A stretch of 64,000 nucleotides of DNA from Motilibacter aurantiacus (GCF_011250645.1 NZ_JAANNO010000002.1:394929-458928), one strand, 5' to 3'; counted from the first letter of the stretch, positions 48,778 to 57,807 are shown. Made by a program: numbers and translations. The notes: generated by a model not told the origin, from the sequence alone.

Positions 48778-49478
48778 GTGCGCCGGGTCGAGCGGTCTCC
48801 CGACGCGGTCTACGACCCCGCGGACTGGCCCTACACCCTGCCGCCCGTCGCGCAGCTGCTGCGCGACGGGCTGGACCTCGCCCCGGGGGTGACCTTCCTC
48901 GTCGGGGAGAACGGCTCGGGCAAGTCGACCCTGGTCGAGGCCGTCGCGGCGGCATACGGGCTCAACCCCGAGGGCGGGTCGCGCAACGCCCGGTTCTCGA
49001 CCCGGGCCACCGAGTCCGGCCTCGGCTCGGTGCTGCGCCTGGTGCGTGGTGCCGGTGGTCGGCAGTGGGCGTTCTTCCTGCGGGCCGAGACCATGCACGG
49101 TCTCTACACGTACCTCGAGTCCGTCGGCATCGGCGGGCTGCACGAGCGCAGCCACGGCGAGGGTTTCCTCGAGGTGCTGCGCACGCGGTTCGACACGCCG
49201 GGGTTCTACGTGCTGGACGAGCCGGAGTCCGCTCTGTCGTTCTCCTCCTGCCTGGCGTTGATGGGCGTCCTCGACGACCTGACCCGCGCCGCTCGCAGGT
49301 GCTGTGCGCCACCCACTCCCCGCTGCTCACCGCGCTGCCCGGCGCGACGATCCTCGAGCTCGACGACGACGGGCTCCGGCAGGTCGAGTGGGGTGAGCTG
49401 GCGCTGGTCGACCACTGGCGGCGCTACCTCGGCGACCCGGGCGCGTACCTGCGGCACGTGCTGGGGGTGACGGGCTGA
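48778..49478 (+). pseudogene. AAA/ABC-type ATPase disrupted by a -1 frameshift
   Basis: A Rad50/ABC-type ATPase: Walker A GENGSGKSTLV, then GLNPEGGSRNARFSTRATESGLG, Walker B GFYVLDEPESALS. After RAA at about 49290-49294 the frame is lost: the H-loop CATHSPLLTALPGA and the C-terminus continue in the next frame to a stop at 49478. One missing base, most likely a G at GCC-GCTCGC, would restore a protein of about 233 residues. Either a genuine inactivating mutation or a sequencing error. Start may also be earlier, at 48736. Confidence 0.8.
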
Positions 49479-49656
49479 GCGAGCCGGTCGCCGGCCTCGC
49501 CGGAGCTTGGAGGCGGGACGCGGACCACTGGACGGACAGCGTTGTCGGACAGCCTTCGTCGCCTCGTAGCCTTTGCGTCACGATCCGTTGTCCTGCCGGT
49601 ACCTCGGCCTGTTTGCGTGGGACGCGTTCCCTTCGCGCCCCTATGACGAGGTGTAT
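49479..49656. other. 178-base gap upstream of GH92 gene
   Basis: It contains TAGCCT (about 49567) and a GAGG site just before GTG 49657. No operator palindrome or further gene is evident. Confidence 0.4.
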
Positions 49657-52600
49657 GTGATCCCGCTCCGACAGGCCGCGCTGCGCGGCGTCGTCCCCCT
49701 CACGCTCGCCGGGCTGGCCGTCGGCGGGCTCACCGCTCCGGCGGCCCAGGCCGCGTACGACATCCCGGACCGCGCCGAGGACCTGGCGCAGTACGTCGAC
49801 CCGCTCATCGGCTCGGCCAAGGACGGCAACACCTACCCCGGCGCCGTCCGCCCGTTCGGAATGATCTCCTGGAGCCCGACGAGCACGACCGGTGACCAGA
49901 CGAGCACCGGCGCCGCCAACGGCTACCAGTACAACGTCACCCGCGTACGCGGCTTCAGCCTCACCCACGTCAACGGCGCCGGGTGCAACCCGGGCGCGGC
50001 CGGCGACGTCCCGATTATGCCCTTCGCCGGCGAGGTCAGCTCCTCCCCGACCGCGGACGTCCGCGACCAGGTCTACGCGTCGAACTTCTCCCACGCGGAC
50101 GAGCTCGCCGAGCCGGGCCGCTACAAGGTGAAGCTCGCTTCCGGTGTCACCAGCGACCTCGCCGTGACGACCCGGGCGGGCATCGGCGAGTTCGACTTCC
50201 CGAAGGGCGCTGCGGCCAACCTGCTCTTCCGCGTGTCGAACTCGCTCAACGGCAGCGAGGACGCCGAGATCGACATCGACGTCGCGAACCAGCGGGTCAC
50301 CGGCTCCGTCCTCACCGGCGCCTTCTGCGGCCGGCGCGCGAACGGCGGGGTCAACAACCGCAAGAGCTACTACCGGCTCTACTTCAGCGCCTCGTTCGAC
50401 CGGGCGTTCTCCGGCACCGGCACCTGGGTCGACAGCACGCTCACCAAGGGCGGCACCACGGCCCGCGGCGGCGAGGGCTACGCCACCGGCGCCGCGCGGC
50501 AGGGCAGGGGCTCCGGCGGCTACGTCAGCTTCGACACCTCGACCGACACGGACGTGCAGATGCGCATCGGCATCTCGTACGTCAGCCTGGCCGGCGCGGA
50601 GCAGAACCTCGCGAAGGAGATCAAGCGCCGCGACACGGTGGCCAGCGTGGCCGCTGACGGCTGGGACGCGTGGAGCAAGGTGCTGCGCAGCGTGGAGGTG
50701 GCCGGCGGCTCGGACGCGGAGCTGACGAAGCTCTACACCGCGCTCTACCACGCCTACCTGCAGCCGAACGTCTCCAGCGACGTCGACGGCCGCTACCTCG
50801 GCAGCGACTTCCGCGTCCACTCGCTCGAGCCCGGCCAGGGCGCGCAGTACGGCAACTTCTCCGGGTGGGACCAGTACCGCGCCCACACCCAGCTGCTCGC
50901 GCTGCTGCAGCCGCGGATCGCCGGCGACTTCGCCCAGTCGCTCTTCAACCTCGCCAGGCAGAACGGTGGCGTCTGGGACCGCTGGGTGCACGTCAACGGC
51001 CCGACGCACGTCATGACCGGGGACCCGTCGGCCCCCACCCTCGCCGGCATGTACGCCCTCGGGGTGCGCAACTTCGACGTGCAGGGGGCGTTCGACTCGC
51101 TCGTGAAGCAGGCGACCGTGCCGCACCCGAGCGGCCTGTCGGACGCCGGCTGCCCCGGCCAGTGCGAGGGGCAGCGCCCGAACCTCGCCGAGTACCTCCG
51201 GCTGGGATACGCGCCGCAGGACACCTGCCACTGCTGGGGAGGCGCAGCGGAGACGCTCGAGGACGCGACGGCCGACTTCGGGCTGGCCGACTGGGCCAGG
51301 CGGCTCGGCCGCGCCTCCGAGTACTCCACCTTCATCGACCGGGCCGGCTGGTGGCGCAACACCTTCAACCCGTCGGCCGGCGCGGAGGGCGGCTATCAGC
51401 AGGCCCGCCGCTCCGACGGCAGCTGGCACTGGCCGTTCAGCCCCACGAGCGACGTCGGCTTCGCCCAGGGCACGAGCGCGACGTACACCTGGATGGTCCA
51501 GCACGACGTCTCGGGCCTGGCCGCGGCGATGGGCGGCAGGGACAGGGCAGCGGCTCGGCTGGACACGTTCTTCCACCGGCCCGACGGCTCCTGGGCGACC
51601 GGCGGCGACGCCTTCCGCTACGACCCGACCAACGAGCCGGGCATCCACACCCCGTGGCTCTACAACGCGCTCGGCCAGCCGTGGAAGACGCAGGAGACGG
51701 TCCGCGCCATGGCCCGCCTCGTCTACGGCACCGGCCCGACCGGCCTGCCCGGCAACGACGACCTCGGCACCATGTCGGCGTGGTACGTCTTCGCCGCGCT
51801 CGGCATCTACCCCCAGACGCCCAGCACCGCTGACATGCTCCTCTCGAGCCCCGTCTTCGAGCGCGCCTGGGTCCACCGCGCCGGCGGCCCGACCGTCACC
51901 ATCACGGCGCCACAGGCGTCGGACGAGAACGTCTACGTCCAGCGGGTGTCGGTCAACGGCAAGCCGGGCTACACCCGCTCCTGGCTTCCGGAGTCGCTGT
52001 TCCTGAACGGCGGTACGGTGACCGTCGAGGTCGGCGCCACGGCCAACACCGCGTGGGGCTCGGGGGCGGCCGACCTCCCGGTCGACCGCGTGCCCAGCGC
52101 GCCCACGCCCGTGCCGAACCTCCCGGCCGCCTGCGTCGTGCAGGGCGACTACTGCCTGCAGTCCCTCGCCGGCCAGTACGACGTCGACGGCGTCACGACC
52201 GACGACGACATGAGCCAGGGCGTCTTCGGCACCAACGGCTGGAGCTGGCCCGCGGAGCTGCTGCCGGCCCCGGGCGTCGGCACGGCGGCGGGCCGGCCGT
52301 ACCTCTTCCCCGATACCACGGGCACGGCCGGGAACTTCCTGTCCGCCCGCGGCCAGACCGTCTACCTCACACCGGGCCGCTACTCCGCGCTGCACGCGGT
52401 GACGGCCTCGCACAACGGCAGCTTCCGCGGCGACGTGACGGTGACGTACTCCGACGGCACGACCTCGAAGGCCTCGCTGCTGTCGACCGACTGGGCGGCG
52501 GCGAGCCCGGCGTACGGCGAGGAGACCGCCCTCGACGTCCCCACGCGTCACCGCAACACCGGCATCCACGACGGGCTCCGCGTCCGGATGTGGCACGTGC

Positions 52601-52695
52601 CGCTGGCGGTCGACAGCACCCGGACAGCGGTGTCGATCACGCTGCCGAGCCTGCCGAACCTCAAGGTCTACGCGCTGAGCGCCCGGACGGCCTGA
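49657..52695 (+). CDS. Secreted GH92 alpha-mannosidase
   Basis: About 1012 residues: a signal peptide with Ala-Gln-Ala near residues 33-35, an N-terminal beta-sandwich of about 235 residues, and an (alpha/alpha)6 barrel with CHCWGGAAETLEDA, TNEPGIHTPWLYN and the hallmark GNDDLGTMSAWYVFAALGIYP. A C-terminal domain (about 830-1012) resembles a galactose-binding fold. GH92 enzymes are calcium-dependent exo-alpha-mannosidases acting on alpha-1,2/1,3/1,6 linkages of mannans or glycoproteins. GTG 49657 with GAGG upstream is chosen. It has no mannan transporter beside it, so a role in external mannan use or wall remodelling is an inference. Confidence 0.93.
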   Translation: MIPLRQAALRGVVPLTLAGLAVGGLTAPAAQAAYDIPDRAEDLAQYVDPLIGSAKDGNTYPGAVRPFGMISWSPTSTTGDQTSTGAANGYQYNVTRVRGFSLTHVNGAGCNPGAAGDVPIMPFAGEVSSSPTADVRDQVYASNFSHADELAEPGRYKVKLASGVTSDLAVTTRAGIGEFDFPKGAAANLLFRVSNSLNGSEDAEIDIDVANQRVTGSVLTGAFCGRRANGGVNNRKSYYRLYFSASFDRAFSGTGTWVDSTLTKGGTTARGGEGYATGAARQGRGSGGYVSFDTSTDTDVQMRIGISYVSLAGAEQNLAKEIKRRDTVASVAADGWDAWSKVLRSVEVAGGSDAELTKLYTALYHAYLQPNVSSDVDGRYLGSDFRVHSLEPGQGAQYGNFSGWDQYRAHTQLLALLQPRIAGDFAQSLFNLARQNGGVWDRWVHVNGPTHVMTGDPSAPTLAGMYALGVRNFDVQGAFDSLVKQATVPHPSGLSDAGCPGQCEGQRPNLAEYLRLGYAPQDTCHCWGGAAETLEDATADFGLADWARRLGRASEYSTFIDRAGWWRNTFNPSAGAEGGYQQARRSDGSWHWPFSPTSDVGFAQGTSATYTWMVQHDVSGLAAAMGGRDRAAARLDTFFHRPDGSWATGGDAFRYDPTNEPGIHTPWLYNALGQPWKTQETVRAMARLVYGTGPTGLPGNDDLGTMSAWYVFAALGIYPQTPSTADMLLSSPVFERAWVHRAGGPTVTITAPQASDENVYVQRVSVNGKPGYTRSWLPESLFLNGGTVTVEVGATANTAWGSGAADLPVDRVPSAPTPVPNLPAACVVQGDYCLQSLAGQYDVDGVTTDDDMSQGVFGTNGWSWPAELLPAPGVGTAAGRPYLFPDTTGTAGNFLSARGQTVYLTPGRYSALHAVTASHNGSFRGDVTVTYSDGTTSKASLLSTDWAAASPAYGEETALDVPTRHRNTGIHDGLRVRMWHVPLAVDSTRTAVSITLPSLPNLKVYALSARTA

Positions 52696-52777
52696 CGTCG
52701 CGACCCGACGGCCCGTCACGCCCTCGCGTGGCGGGCCGTCGTGGTCCCGGCGTCACGAGGGGGGAAGGGCAGCCCGG

Positions 52778-53113
52778 TCAGGAGCCGGAGCGGGCGCGCC
52801 ACAGCGGCCGGTAACGCCAGAGGACGACCCCCTCGACGTCCTCCGGGGGCACCGGACGCCCGATCGACCAGGAGTCGGTCCCCTCCCCCGGGTTGTCGCT
52901 CTCCACCCACCAGCCGTCGGCGTCACGCAGACCCGCGCGCTTGACCGCGAGCGGCCGGCCCGGCAGCCGGACGACGACCAGGTCCCCCACCCGGGGAGTA
53001 CGACCGCGCAGCACCAGCAGCCGGTCCCCCGGGTGCAGCGTCGGCAGCATCGAGCGGCCCGCCACCTCGACGCGCCACGGCCGGGGCAGGCGGCGGGAGG
53101 GGCGTACCGGCAC
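52778..53113 (-). CDS. sodX: Nickel-type superoxide dismutase maturation protease
   Basis: A 111-residue small S26/S24-like protease. Catalytic Ser in GRSMLPTLHPGDRLLV, Lys in AVKRAGL and the box D-N-P-x-x-x-x-D-S near the end fit the NiSOD maturation protease family. It removes the N-terminal peptide of SodN so that the free His1 can bind nickel. It is divergent from sodN with 77 bases between starts. GTG start. Confidence 0.93.
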   Translation of the reverse strand: MPVRPSRRLPRPWRVEVAGRSMLPTLHPGDRLLVLRGRTPRVGDLVVVRLPGRPLAVKRAGLRDADGWWVESDNPGEGTDSWSIGRPVPPEDVEGVVLWRYRPLWRARSGS

Positions 53114-53190
53114 GGCGTGATCCTCCAGGATCGATCGGCTGCGGGCAGGGGTAGTGTCGCGGAGTCAAGACTCTCCGAGCGGAAGGATGG

Positions 53191-53601
53191 GTGCCCGTGT
53201 TCGCGCGCCTGCTCGCCCCCCGCACCACCGTCTCCGCCCACTGCGACCTGCCGTGCGGCGTCTACGACCCGGCTCAGGCCCGCATCGAGGCCGAGTCCGT
53301 GAAGGCCATCTGCGAGAAGTACCAGCAGAACGAGGACCCGGTGTTCCGCACCCGCGCCCTCATCATCAAGGAGCAGCGCTCCGACCTGGTCAAGCACCAC
53401 CTCTGGGTGCTGTGGACGGACTACTTCAAGCCGCCGCACTTCGAGAAGTACCCGCACCTGCACCAGCTGTTCAACGAGGCCACCAAGCTGGCCGGCGCCG
53501 CAGGCGGCAAGGGCACGGTCGACCCGGCCGAGGCGCAGAAGCTGCTCGACAAGATCGCGGAGATCGACACGATCTTCTGGGAGACCAAGAAGGCGGCCTG
53601 A
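53191..53601 (+). CDS. sodN: Nickel superoxide dismutase
   Basis: A 136-residue NiSOD precursor. The nickel hook HCDLPCGVYDP starts at residue 17, so the pro-peptide is 16 residues (MPVFARLLAPRTTVSA). His1, Cys2 and Cys6 of the mature form are the ligands. Rest of the sequence matches the four-helix bundle with DYFKPPHFEKYPHLHQLFNEA. GGAAGG precedes the GTG start. TAGTGT at 53152-53157 may be its -10. It is paired with the protease gene needed for maturation. Confidence 0.97.
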   Translation: MPVFARLLAPRTTVSAHCDLPCGVYDPAQARIEAESVKAICEKYQQNEDPVFRTRALIIKEQRSDLVKHHLWVLWTDYFKPPHFEKYPHLHQLFNEATKLAGAAGGKGTVDPAEAQKLLDKIAEIDTIFWETKKAA

Positions 53602-53621
53602 CCGCCCGGCAGCCCCGTCGT

Positions 53622-53651
53622 ACGCCCTCCCGTCCCCGGACGGGAGGGCGT
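53622..53651 (+). terminator. 14-bp stem-loop after sodN
   Basis: ACGCCCTCCCGTCC and GGACGGGAGGGCGT pair perfectly with two bases between, about 20 bases after the sodN stop. Strong GC hairpin without T-run. Confidence 0.75.
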
Positions 53652-53667
53652 CGGCCTTCCCGGCGCC

Positions 53668-53723
53668 GGCCAGGACGGCCAGGACGGCCAGGACTTGGCC
53701 AAGCGCAGGACTTGGCCAAGCGC
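53668..53723. repeat. Tandem 9-bp and 17-bp repeats upstream of deoR-type gene
   Basis: Three exact tandem copies of GGCCAGGAC (53668-53694) are followed by two exact tandem copies of AGGACTTGGCCAAGCGC (53690-53706 and 53707-53723). They lie between the sodN terminator and the DeoR promoter. They look like slippage products and may vary between strains. Confidence 0.85.
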
Positions 53724-53749
53724 AAGCGAATGGCGCTTCCACCTACGCA

Positions 53750-53778
53750 TTGACAAGCGTTCTCGAAACCGTTGTACT
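53750..53778 (+). promoter_or_regulatory. Consensus sigma-A-type promoter of DeoR-family gene
   Basis: TTGACA (53750-53755), 17-base spacer, TGTACT (53773-53778), then 6 bases to GTG 53785: a leaderless start. The spacer contains GTTCTCGAAAC, an imperfect palindrome centred on TCGA, which may be an operator for autoregulation. Confidence 0.7.
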
Positions 53779-53784
53779 CCCCGG

Positions 53785-54717
53785 GTGAGCGAAGCCGGCA
53801 GCCCGCGACACGGAGACGACCGGCGCCCCCCGTCCGAGGACCGGCGCGGCGGGCTGCGGCGCGAGCGGATGCTCTCCATCATCCGCGACTGCGGCTTCGT
53901 GAGCGTGACCGACCTGTCGACGATGTTCGGCATCTCGACGGTGACGGTGCGCACCGACCTGGACCGGCTCGCGTCACGCGGCCGGGTGCGGCGCGTACGC
54001 GGCGGGGTGGTCGCCGAGGACCTCTCCCACTCCGAGCGTCCCTTCGAGGAGACGCAGTCGCGCGGCGCCCTGGAGAAGTCGGCCATCGCCGAGGCCGCGG
54101 CCGCCCTCGTCAGCAGCGGCGAGACCCTCGTCCTGGACGTCGGCTCCACCACCACGGCGCTGGCCCGAGCCCTGGTCGCGCGCGAGGAGCTGCACGACGT
54201 CGTGGTCGTCACCAACGGCCTCACCATCGCCACGACCCTCGAGCCGGCCATCCCGCGCTTCACCGTCGTCCTCAGCGGAGGCACGCTCCGCCCGCTCCAG
54301 CACTCGCTGGTCGACCCGCTGGCCGACGCCGTCTTCGACCGTGTCCACGCCGACACGGCGTTCCTCGGCTGCAACGGCGTCCACGCCGACGCCGGCATCA
54401 CCAACGTCAACCTCCCCGAGGTGGGCGTCAAGGCGCGCGCCCTCCAGTCCGCCCGCCGGCGCATCTGCGTCGCCGACGGCTCGAAGATCGGGCACGTCGC
54501 GCTGGCCCGCATCTGCCCCGTCACCGACGTCGACCTGCTCATCACCGGCCCCTCCGCTCCCGAGGACGTGGTCGAGGCGCTGCGGGCACGGGGCGTCGAC
54601 GTCGACGTCGTCGACATGCCCTCCTCGCTGCTGGCCGGGCTGCCGGCTCCGGCCGCCGAGCCGGCCGGCGCGTCGGCGCACGCGGTCCTCAAGGCCCGGG
54701 ACGCGCCCGACGGGTGA
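53785..54717 (+). CDS. DeoR-family transcriptional regulator
   Basis: A 310-residue DeoR/GlpR-type repressor: N-terminal HTH (about 24-80, RRERMLSIIRDCGFVSVTDLSTMFGISTVTVRTDLDRL) and sugar-phosphate isomerase-like sensor domain (about 95-275) with DVGSTTTALARAL, TNGLTIATTL and VADGSKIGHVA. It usually represses a sugar catabolic operon, but no such operon is adjacent; the target may be elsewhere. The C-terminal 20 residues are Ala/Pro-rich. Promoter matches the sigma-A consensus. Confidence 0.92.
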   Translation: MSEAGSPRHGDDRRPPSEDRRGGLRRERMLSIIRDCGFVSVTDLSTMFGISTVTVRTDLDRLASRGRVRRVRGGVVAEDLSHSERPFEETQSRGALEKSAIAEAAAALVSSGETLVLDVGSTTTALARALVAREELHDVVVVTNGLTIATTLEPAIPRFTVVLSGGTLRPLQHSLVDPLADAVFDRVHADTAFLGCNGVHADAGITNVNLPEVGVKARALQSARRRICVADGSKIGHVALARICPVTDVDLLITGPSAPEDVVEALRARGVDVDVVDMPSSLLAGLPAPAAEPAGASAHAVLKARDAPDG

Positions 54718-54791
54718 CCGGGCGAGCCGGTCGGCCGTCGCCCCGCCGGGCTCCCGCACGGTGCGCGCGGGGGCCACGCCCCGTCCGGCCG

Positions 54792-55634
54792 TCACACCGT
54801 GTACGGCAGCTTGAACGGGTTCCCCCCACGCTCCTCGAGCGCGAGCGTGAGCGTGTAGCCGACCAGCAGCACCATGTGCAGGACCCACAGCCAGAGCCCG
54901 ACGGCGACGACCGCGCCGATGACGGTGAGCCCGCCGAAGGGCGCGCCGAGATCGAGCGGCAGGGCCAGGAACAGCACGAACCCCTGCAGGAAGCCGCTGA
55001 TGAACGACGCCGTCGTGAAGCCGGACCACAGCGCGGACGCCCAGGTGCGGGTCGACCGCCCCACCACCCGGTACGTGTAGCTCAGCGGCAGCGACAGCAC
55101 GAGCCAGTCGGCGACGAGCGCGATGAAGACACCGAGCGCGGTGGGGCCCGGCCGCCCGCTGTCGAAGAGCCGGGCCAGCCAGGGGGTGGTGAGCAGCACG
55201 CCCATGACCGCCAGCGGGGCGAGGAGGAGCAGGGGCAGCGCGCGCAGCCGGCCGCGCCAGCCGGCGAGCGCCTCGGTCCGGCGCTCGAGCGCGAGGAAGC
55301 TGCGGCGCAGCCCCTCCCCGTAGAGCGAGGCCGGGAACGCGGCGATGACCGCCCCGAGCACGGACAGGTCGAGCGCCGCCTCGACGAGCGCGCGGGCGGC
55401 GTCCGGCGCGCCCAGCGCCTCGGGCAACGCCTCCCCCAGCGTCCGCGCCCACTCGTCGAGCTGGGCGTTGCCCACGGCCAGGCTGGCGGCCCAGACGGCG
55501 ACCAGCAGGGACGGCACCACCGCGATGCCCGCGTAGAACGTCAGCCCCGCCGAGACGAGCGCCACGTCACGGCCCCGCAGTGCCCCGAAGGCGTCGCGCA
55601 GCAGCATGCGCAGGGCGAGCAGCGGCGACGACAC
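54792..55634 (-). CDS. YihY/BrkB-family membrane protein
   Basis: A 280-residue membrane protein with about six helices and patterns of the YihY/virulence factor BrkB family (DVALVSAGLTFYAGIAVVPSLL, FPASLYGEGLRRSF, SLPLSYTYRVVGR). Older annotations call this ribonuclease BN, which is a misnomer. Function unknown. It faces the GNAT gene across 41 bases. Confidence 0.88.
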   Translation of the reverse strand: MSSPLLALRMLLRDAFGALRGRDVALVSAGLTFYAGIAVVPSLLVAVWAASLAVGNAQLDEWARTLGEALPEALGAPDAARALVEAALDLSVLGAVIAAFPASLYGEGLRRSFLALERRTEALAGWRGRLRALPLLLLAPLAVMGVLLTTPWLARLFDSGRPGPTALGVFIALVADWLVLSLPLSYTYRVVGRSTRTWASALWSGFTTASFISGFLQGFVLFLALPLDLGAPFGGLTVIGAVVAVGLWLWVLHMVLLVGYTLTLALEERGGNPFKLPYTV

Positions 55635-55663
55635 CGCCAGAGCCTCCCCAGCCCGCCGCGTCG

Positions 55664-55669
55664 TACGCT
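55664..55669 (+). promoter_or_regulatory. Candidate -10 box for leaderless GNAT mRNA
   Basis: TACGCT lies 6 bases before GTG 55676. The short gap to the divergent YihY gene (41 bases) leaves no room for a leader. Confidence 0.45.
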
Positions 55670-55675
55670 CCCGCC

Positions 55676-56182
55676 GTGCCCGAGACGCTGCCCGTCCGCG
55701 ACGCCCGCCCGGAGGACTTCGAGCGCGTGGGCCGCCTGACGGTCGAGGCCTACCGCACCGACGGCATGCTCGACGCGGTCGAGGACGGCTACGCGCTGCG
55801 CCTGGCGGACGCCGCGCTGCGGGCGGAGCAGGCCCAGCTGCTCGTCGCCGTCGACCCGGCGTCGGACGAGCCCCTCGGCACCGTCACCTTCTGCCTGCCC
55901 GGCGGGCCGTGGGCCGAGATCTCGCGTGCAGGGGAAGCGGAGTTCCGGATGCTCGCCGTGGCGCCCGAGGCGCGTGGGCGCGGGGCGGGCCGCGCGCTCG
56001 TCGAGGAGTGCCTGCGCCGTGCAGCCGCCGCCGGCGCCCACCGGCTCGTGCTCAGCACCCAGCCGGCCAGCGTCGTCGCCCACCGGCTCTACGACCGGCT
56101 CGGCTTCACCCGGATGCCCGAGCGCGACTGGTCACCGGCGCCCGGCGTCGACCTGCTCGCGTACGCCCGCCCGGCTCCCTGA
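55676..56182 (+). CDS. GNAT-family N-acetyltransferase
   Basis: A 168-residue GNAT protein. The acetyl-CoA motif MLAVAPEARGRGAGRALVEECLRRA is intact and the C-terminal HRLYDRLGFTRMPE pattern is typical. Substrate unknown. GTG start with TACGCT 6 bases upstream. Confidence 0.9.
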   Translation: MPETLPVRDARPEDFERVGRLTVEAYRTDGMLDAVEDGYALRLADAALRAEQAQLLVAVDPASDEPLGTVTFCLPGGPWAEISRAGEAEFRMLAVAPEARGRGAGRALVEECLRRAAAAGAHRLVLSTQPASVVAHRLYDRLGFTRMPERDWSPAPGVDLLAYARPAP

Positions 56183-56204
56183 GTGCCGCGGGGGCACCGC
56201 ATGC

Positions 56205-57758
56205 TCAGCCGAGGTGCGCCAGCTGCGGCCAGAGCTCGGCCCACGGCCGAGCGGTTGCTCGGCACAGGTGGACCGGGGCGCCCTGCTCCTCGTTGTCCAC
56301 GCCCACCCCGTTGTCCACGCGTGCGGCCATGACGCAACCTGCGAAGTGCCGTGCCACGAAGCTGGCATCCCTGAAGCCGACCAGCACCACGGGCCCGGCC
56401 GACGAGGGCGGCCCCCACGTCGCATAGCCGACGTGGGGGCTGAAGGCGCGCGGGAGCCCGTGAGCCCTGCCGTAGCGGTCCAGCGCACCCGCCTCCCCGT
56501 AGTTCGCCGTGAGGAGGACCGCGGCGGGCCTCCCCCCTGGCCGGGACGCGCGCCCACACCTCCGCCACGGTCCGCGCCAGTCGCGGCCACCCGACCTGCT
56601 CGCCCGTGTCGGCGGACACCGCGGCCTGCACCCCGGACCAGCGGACGGCACGACGGGCAGGAGCAGCAGCGCCCCCACGACCCCCGTCACGGCGACCGCG
56701 CCGCCGAGCAGGCGACCCCGCCGCCGCCGTTGGAGCCCCCGGGCGCGGGCCAGCCAGGCCTCGGCCGACACCCCGCCGGCCGCCAGCACCGCCGCAAACA
56801 CCCCGGCGGTGTAGTACGGCTTGCCCCCGAGGGCCAGGTGCACGCCGACGAGCACGACGGCCGCGACCCCGATCGACCGGTACGCCCGCAGCCGCCGGGC
56901 GCGCAGCAGCGACGTCAGCCCTGCCGCGGCGAGCGGCGCGAGCGCAGGCCCGAGCATGACCAGCTGCATCGGGAGGAACGCCTCCCGCCCGCCCATGGCC
57001 GCGTCGTCGCGGATGGCGCCCGCCATCTGCAGCTGCGGCCATCCGTGATGCGCCTGCCAGAGGATGTTCGGCGCCCACAGCAGGAGTGCCAGGGCCGCGC
57101 CGGCCCACGGCTCCGGTCGCCGGAGCAGGGGCCGCGGGCCGGCCAGCAGGATCCCCAGCCCGAGCGCCACGGCCACGAAGCCGATGAGCTGCTTGTTCTG
57201 CAGGCCCACCCCGAGCACGAGGCCGGCGACGAGCAGCAGGCGCGGGCTGCCCCCGCCGAGCACGCGCGCCACCAGCAGCACGAGCAGGGCCGACAGGGCC
57301 AGGTCGGCGGTCGTGGTCGACAGCAGGTGCCCCACCACGAGCACCACCGAGCAGGCGGCTGTCGAGGCGGCCGCGACCGCCTGCGCCGCCCGGCCACCGC
57401 CCAGCTCACGCGCGGTCAGCGCCGCGAGGACGACCGTCAGCCCTGCCAGCAGGGCGCTCGGCGTGCGCAGGGCGAGCAGTGAGCCCGGGAGCAGCAGGTC
57501 GACCCCGTGCGCGAGCAGCGGGGTCAGCGGCGGCTGGTCCGGGTAGCCCCAGGCCGGATCCGCCCCGGCCCGCAGGAAGTACAGCTCGTCGCGGTGGTAG
57601 CCGTAGCGCGCAGCCACCGCGACCAGCAGCCCGACCACCAGCCCGGCGGCGCAGAGCACGGGCGGCCAGGCCACGGGCCGTCGTGCCGGAGCTGCGGAGG
57701 AGGGCGGGGCGGCACGTATCAGCACGCCGCCCAGCGAACTCCTGCGCAGGATCCGCAC
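56205..57758 (-). CDS. GT39-like membrane glycosyltransferase with two compensating frameshifts
   Basis: About 517 residues: a polytopic membrane protein of the ArnT/PMT family (GT-C fold) with the catalytic loop YHRDELYFLRAG, GYPDQPPLTPLL and GLQNKQLIGF, and a C-terminal extracytoplasmic part (TANYGEAGALDRYG). About 35 residues (56540-56645) read out of frame: family-like sequence (SADTGEQVGWPRLARTVAEVW) is in another frame. A missing base near 56645 and an extra G in the run of six at 56531-56536 cancel. The enzyme may still work, or this is sequence error. GTG 57758 is an uncertain start. Confidence 0.75.
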   Translation of the reverse strand: MRILRRSSLGGVLIRAAPPSSAAPARRPVAWPPVLCAAGLVVGLLVAVAARYGYHRDELYFLRAGADPAWGYPDQPPLTPLLAHGVDLLLPGSLLALRTPSALLAGLTVVLAALTARELGGGRAAQAVAAASTAACSVVLVVGHLLSTTTADLALSALLVLLVARVLGGGSPRLLLVAGLVLGVGLQNKQLIGFVAVALGLGILLAGPRPLLRRPEPWAGAALALLLWAPNILWQAHHGWPQLQMAGAIRDDAAMGGREAFLPMQLVMLGPALAPLAAAGLTSLLRARRLRAYRSIGVAAVVLVGVHLALGGKPYYTAGVFAAVLAAGGVSAEAWLARARGLQRRRRGRLLGGAVAVTGVVGALLLLPVVPSAGPGCRPRCPPTRASRSGGRDWRGPWRRCGRASRPGGRPAAVLLTANYGEAGALDRYGRAHGLPRAFSPHVGYATWGPPSSAGPVVLVGFRDASFVARHFAGCVMAARVDNGVGVDNEEQGAPVHLCRATARPWAELWPQLAHLG

Positions 57759-57807
57759 GACAGGGCCGCGAGAGCGAGAGCACTCTCCCCCGCGAGAGGG
57801 AGGCACC

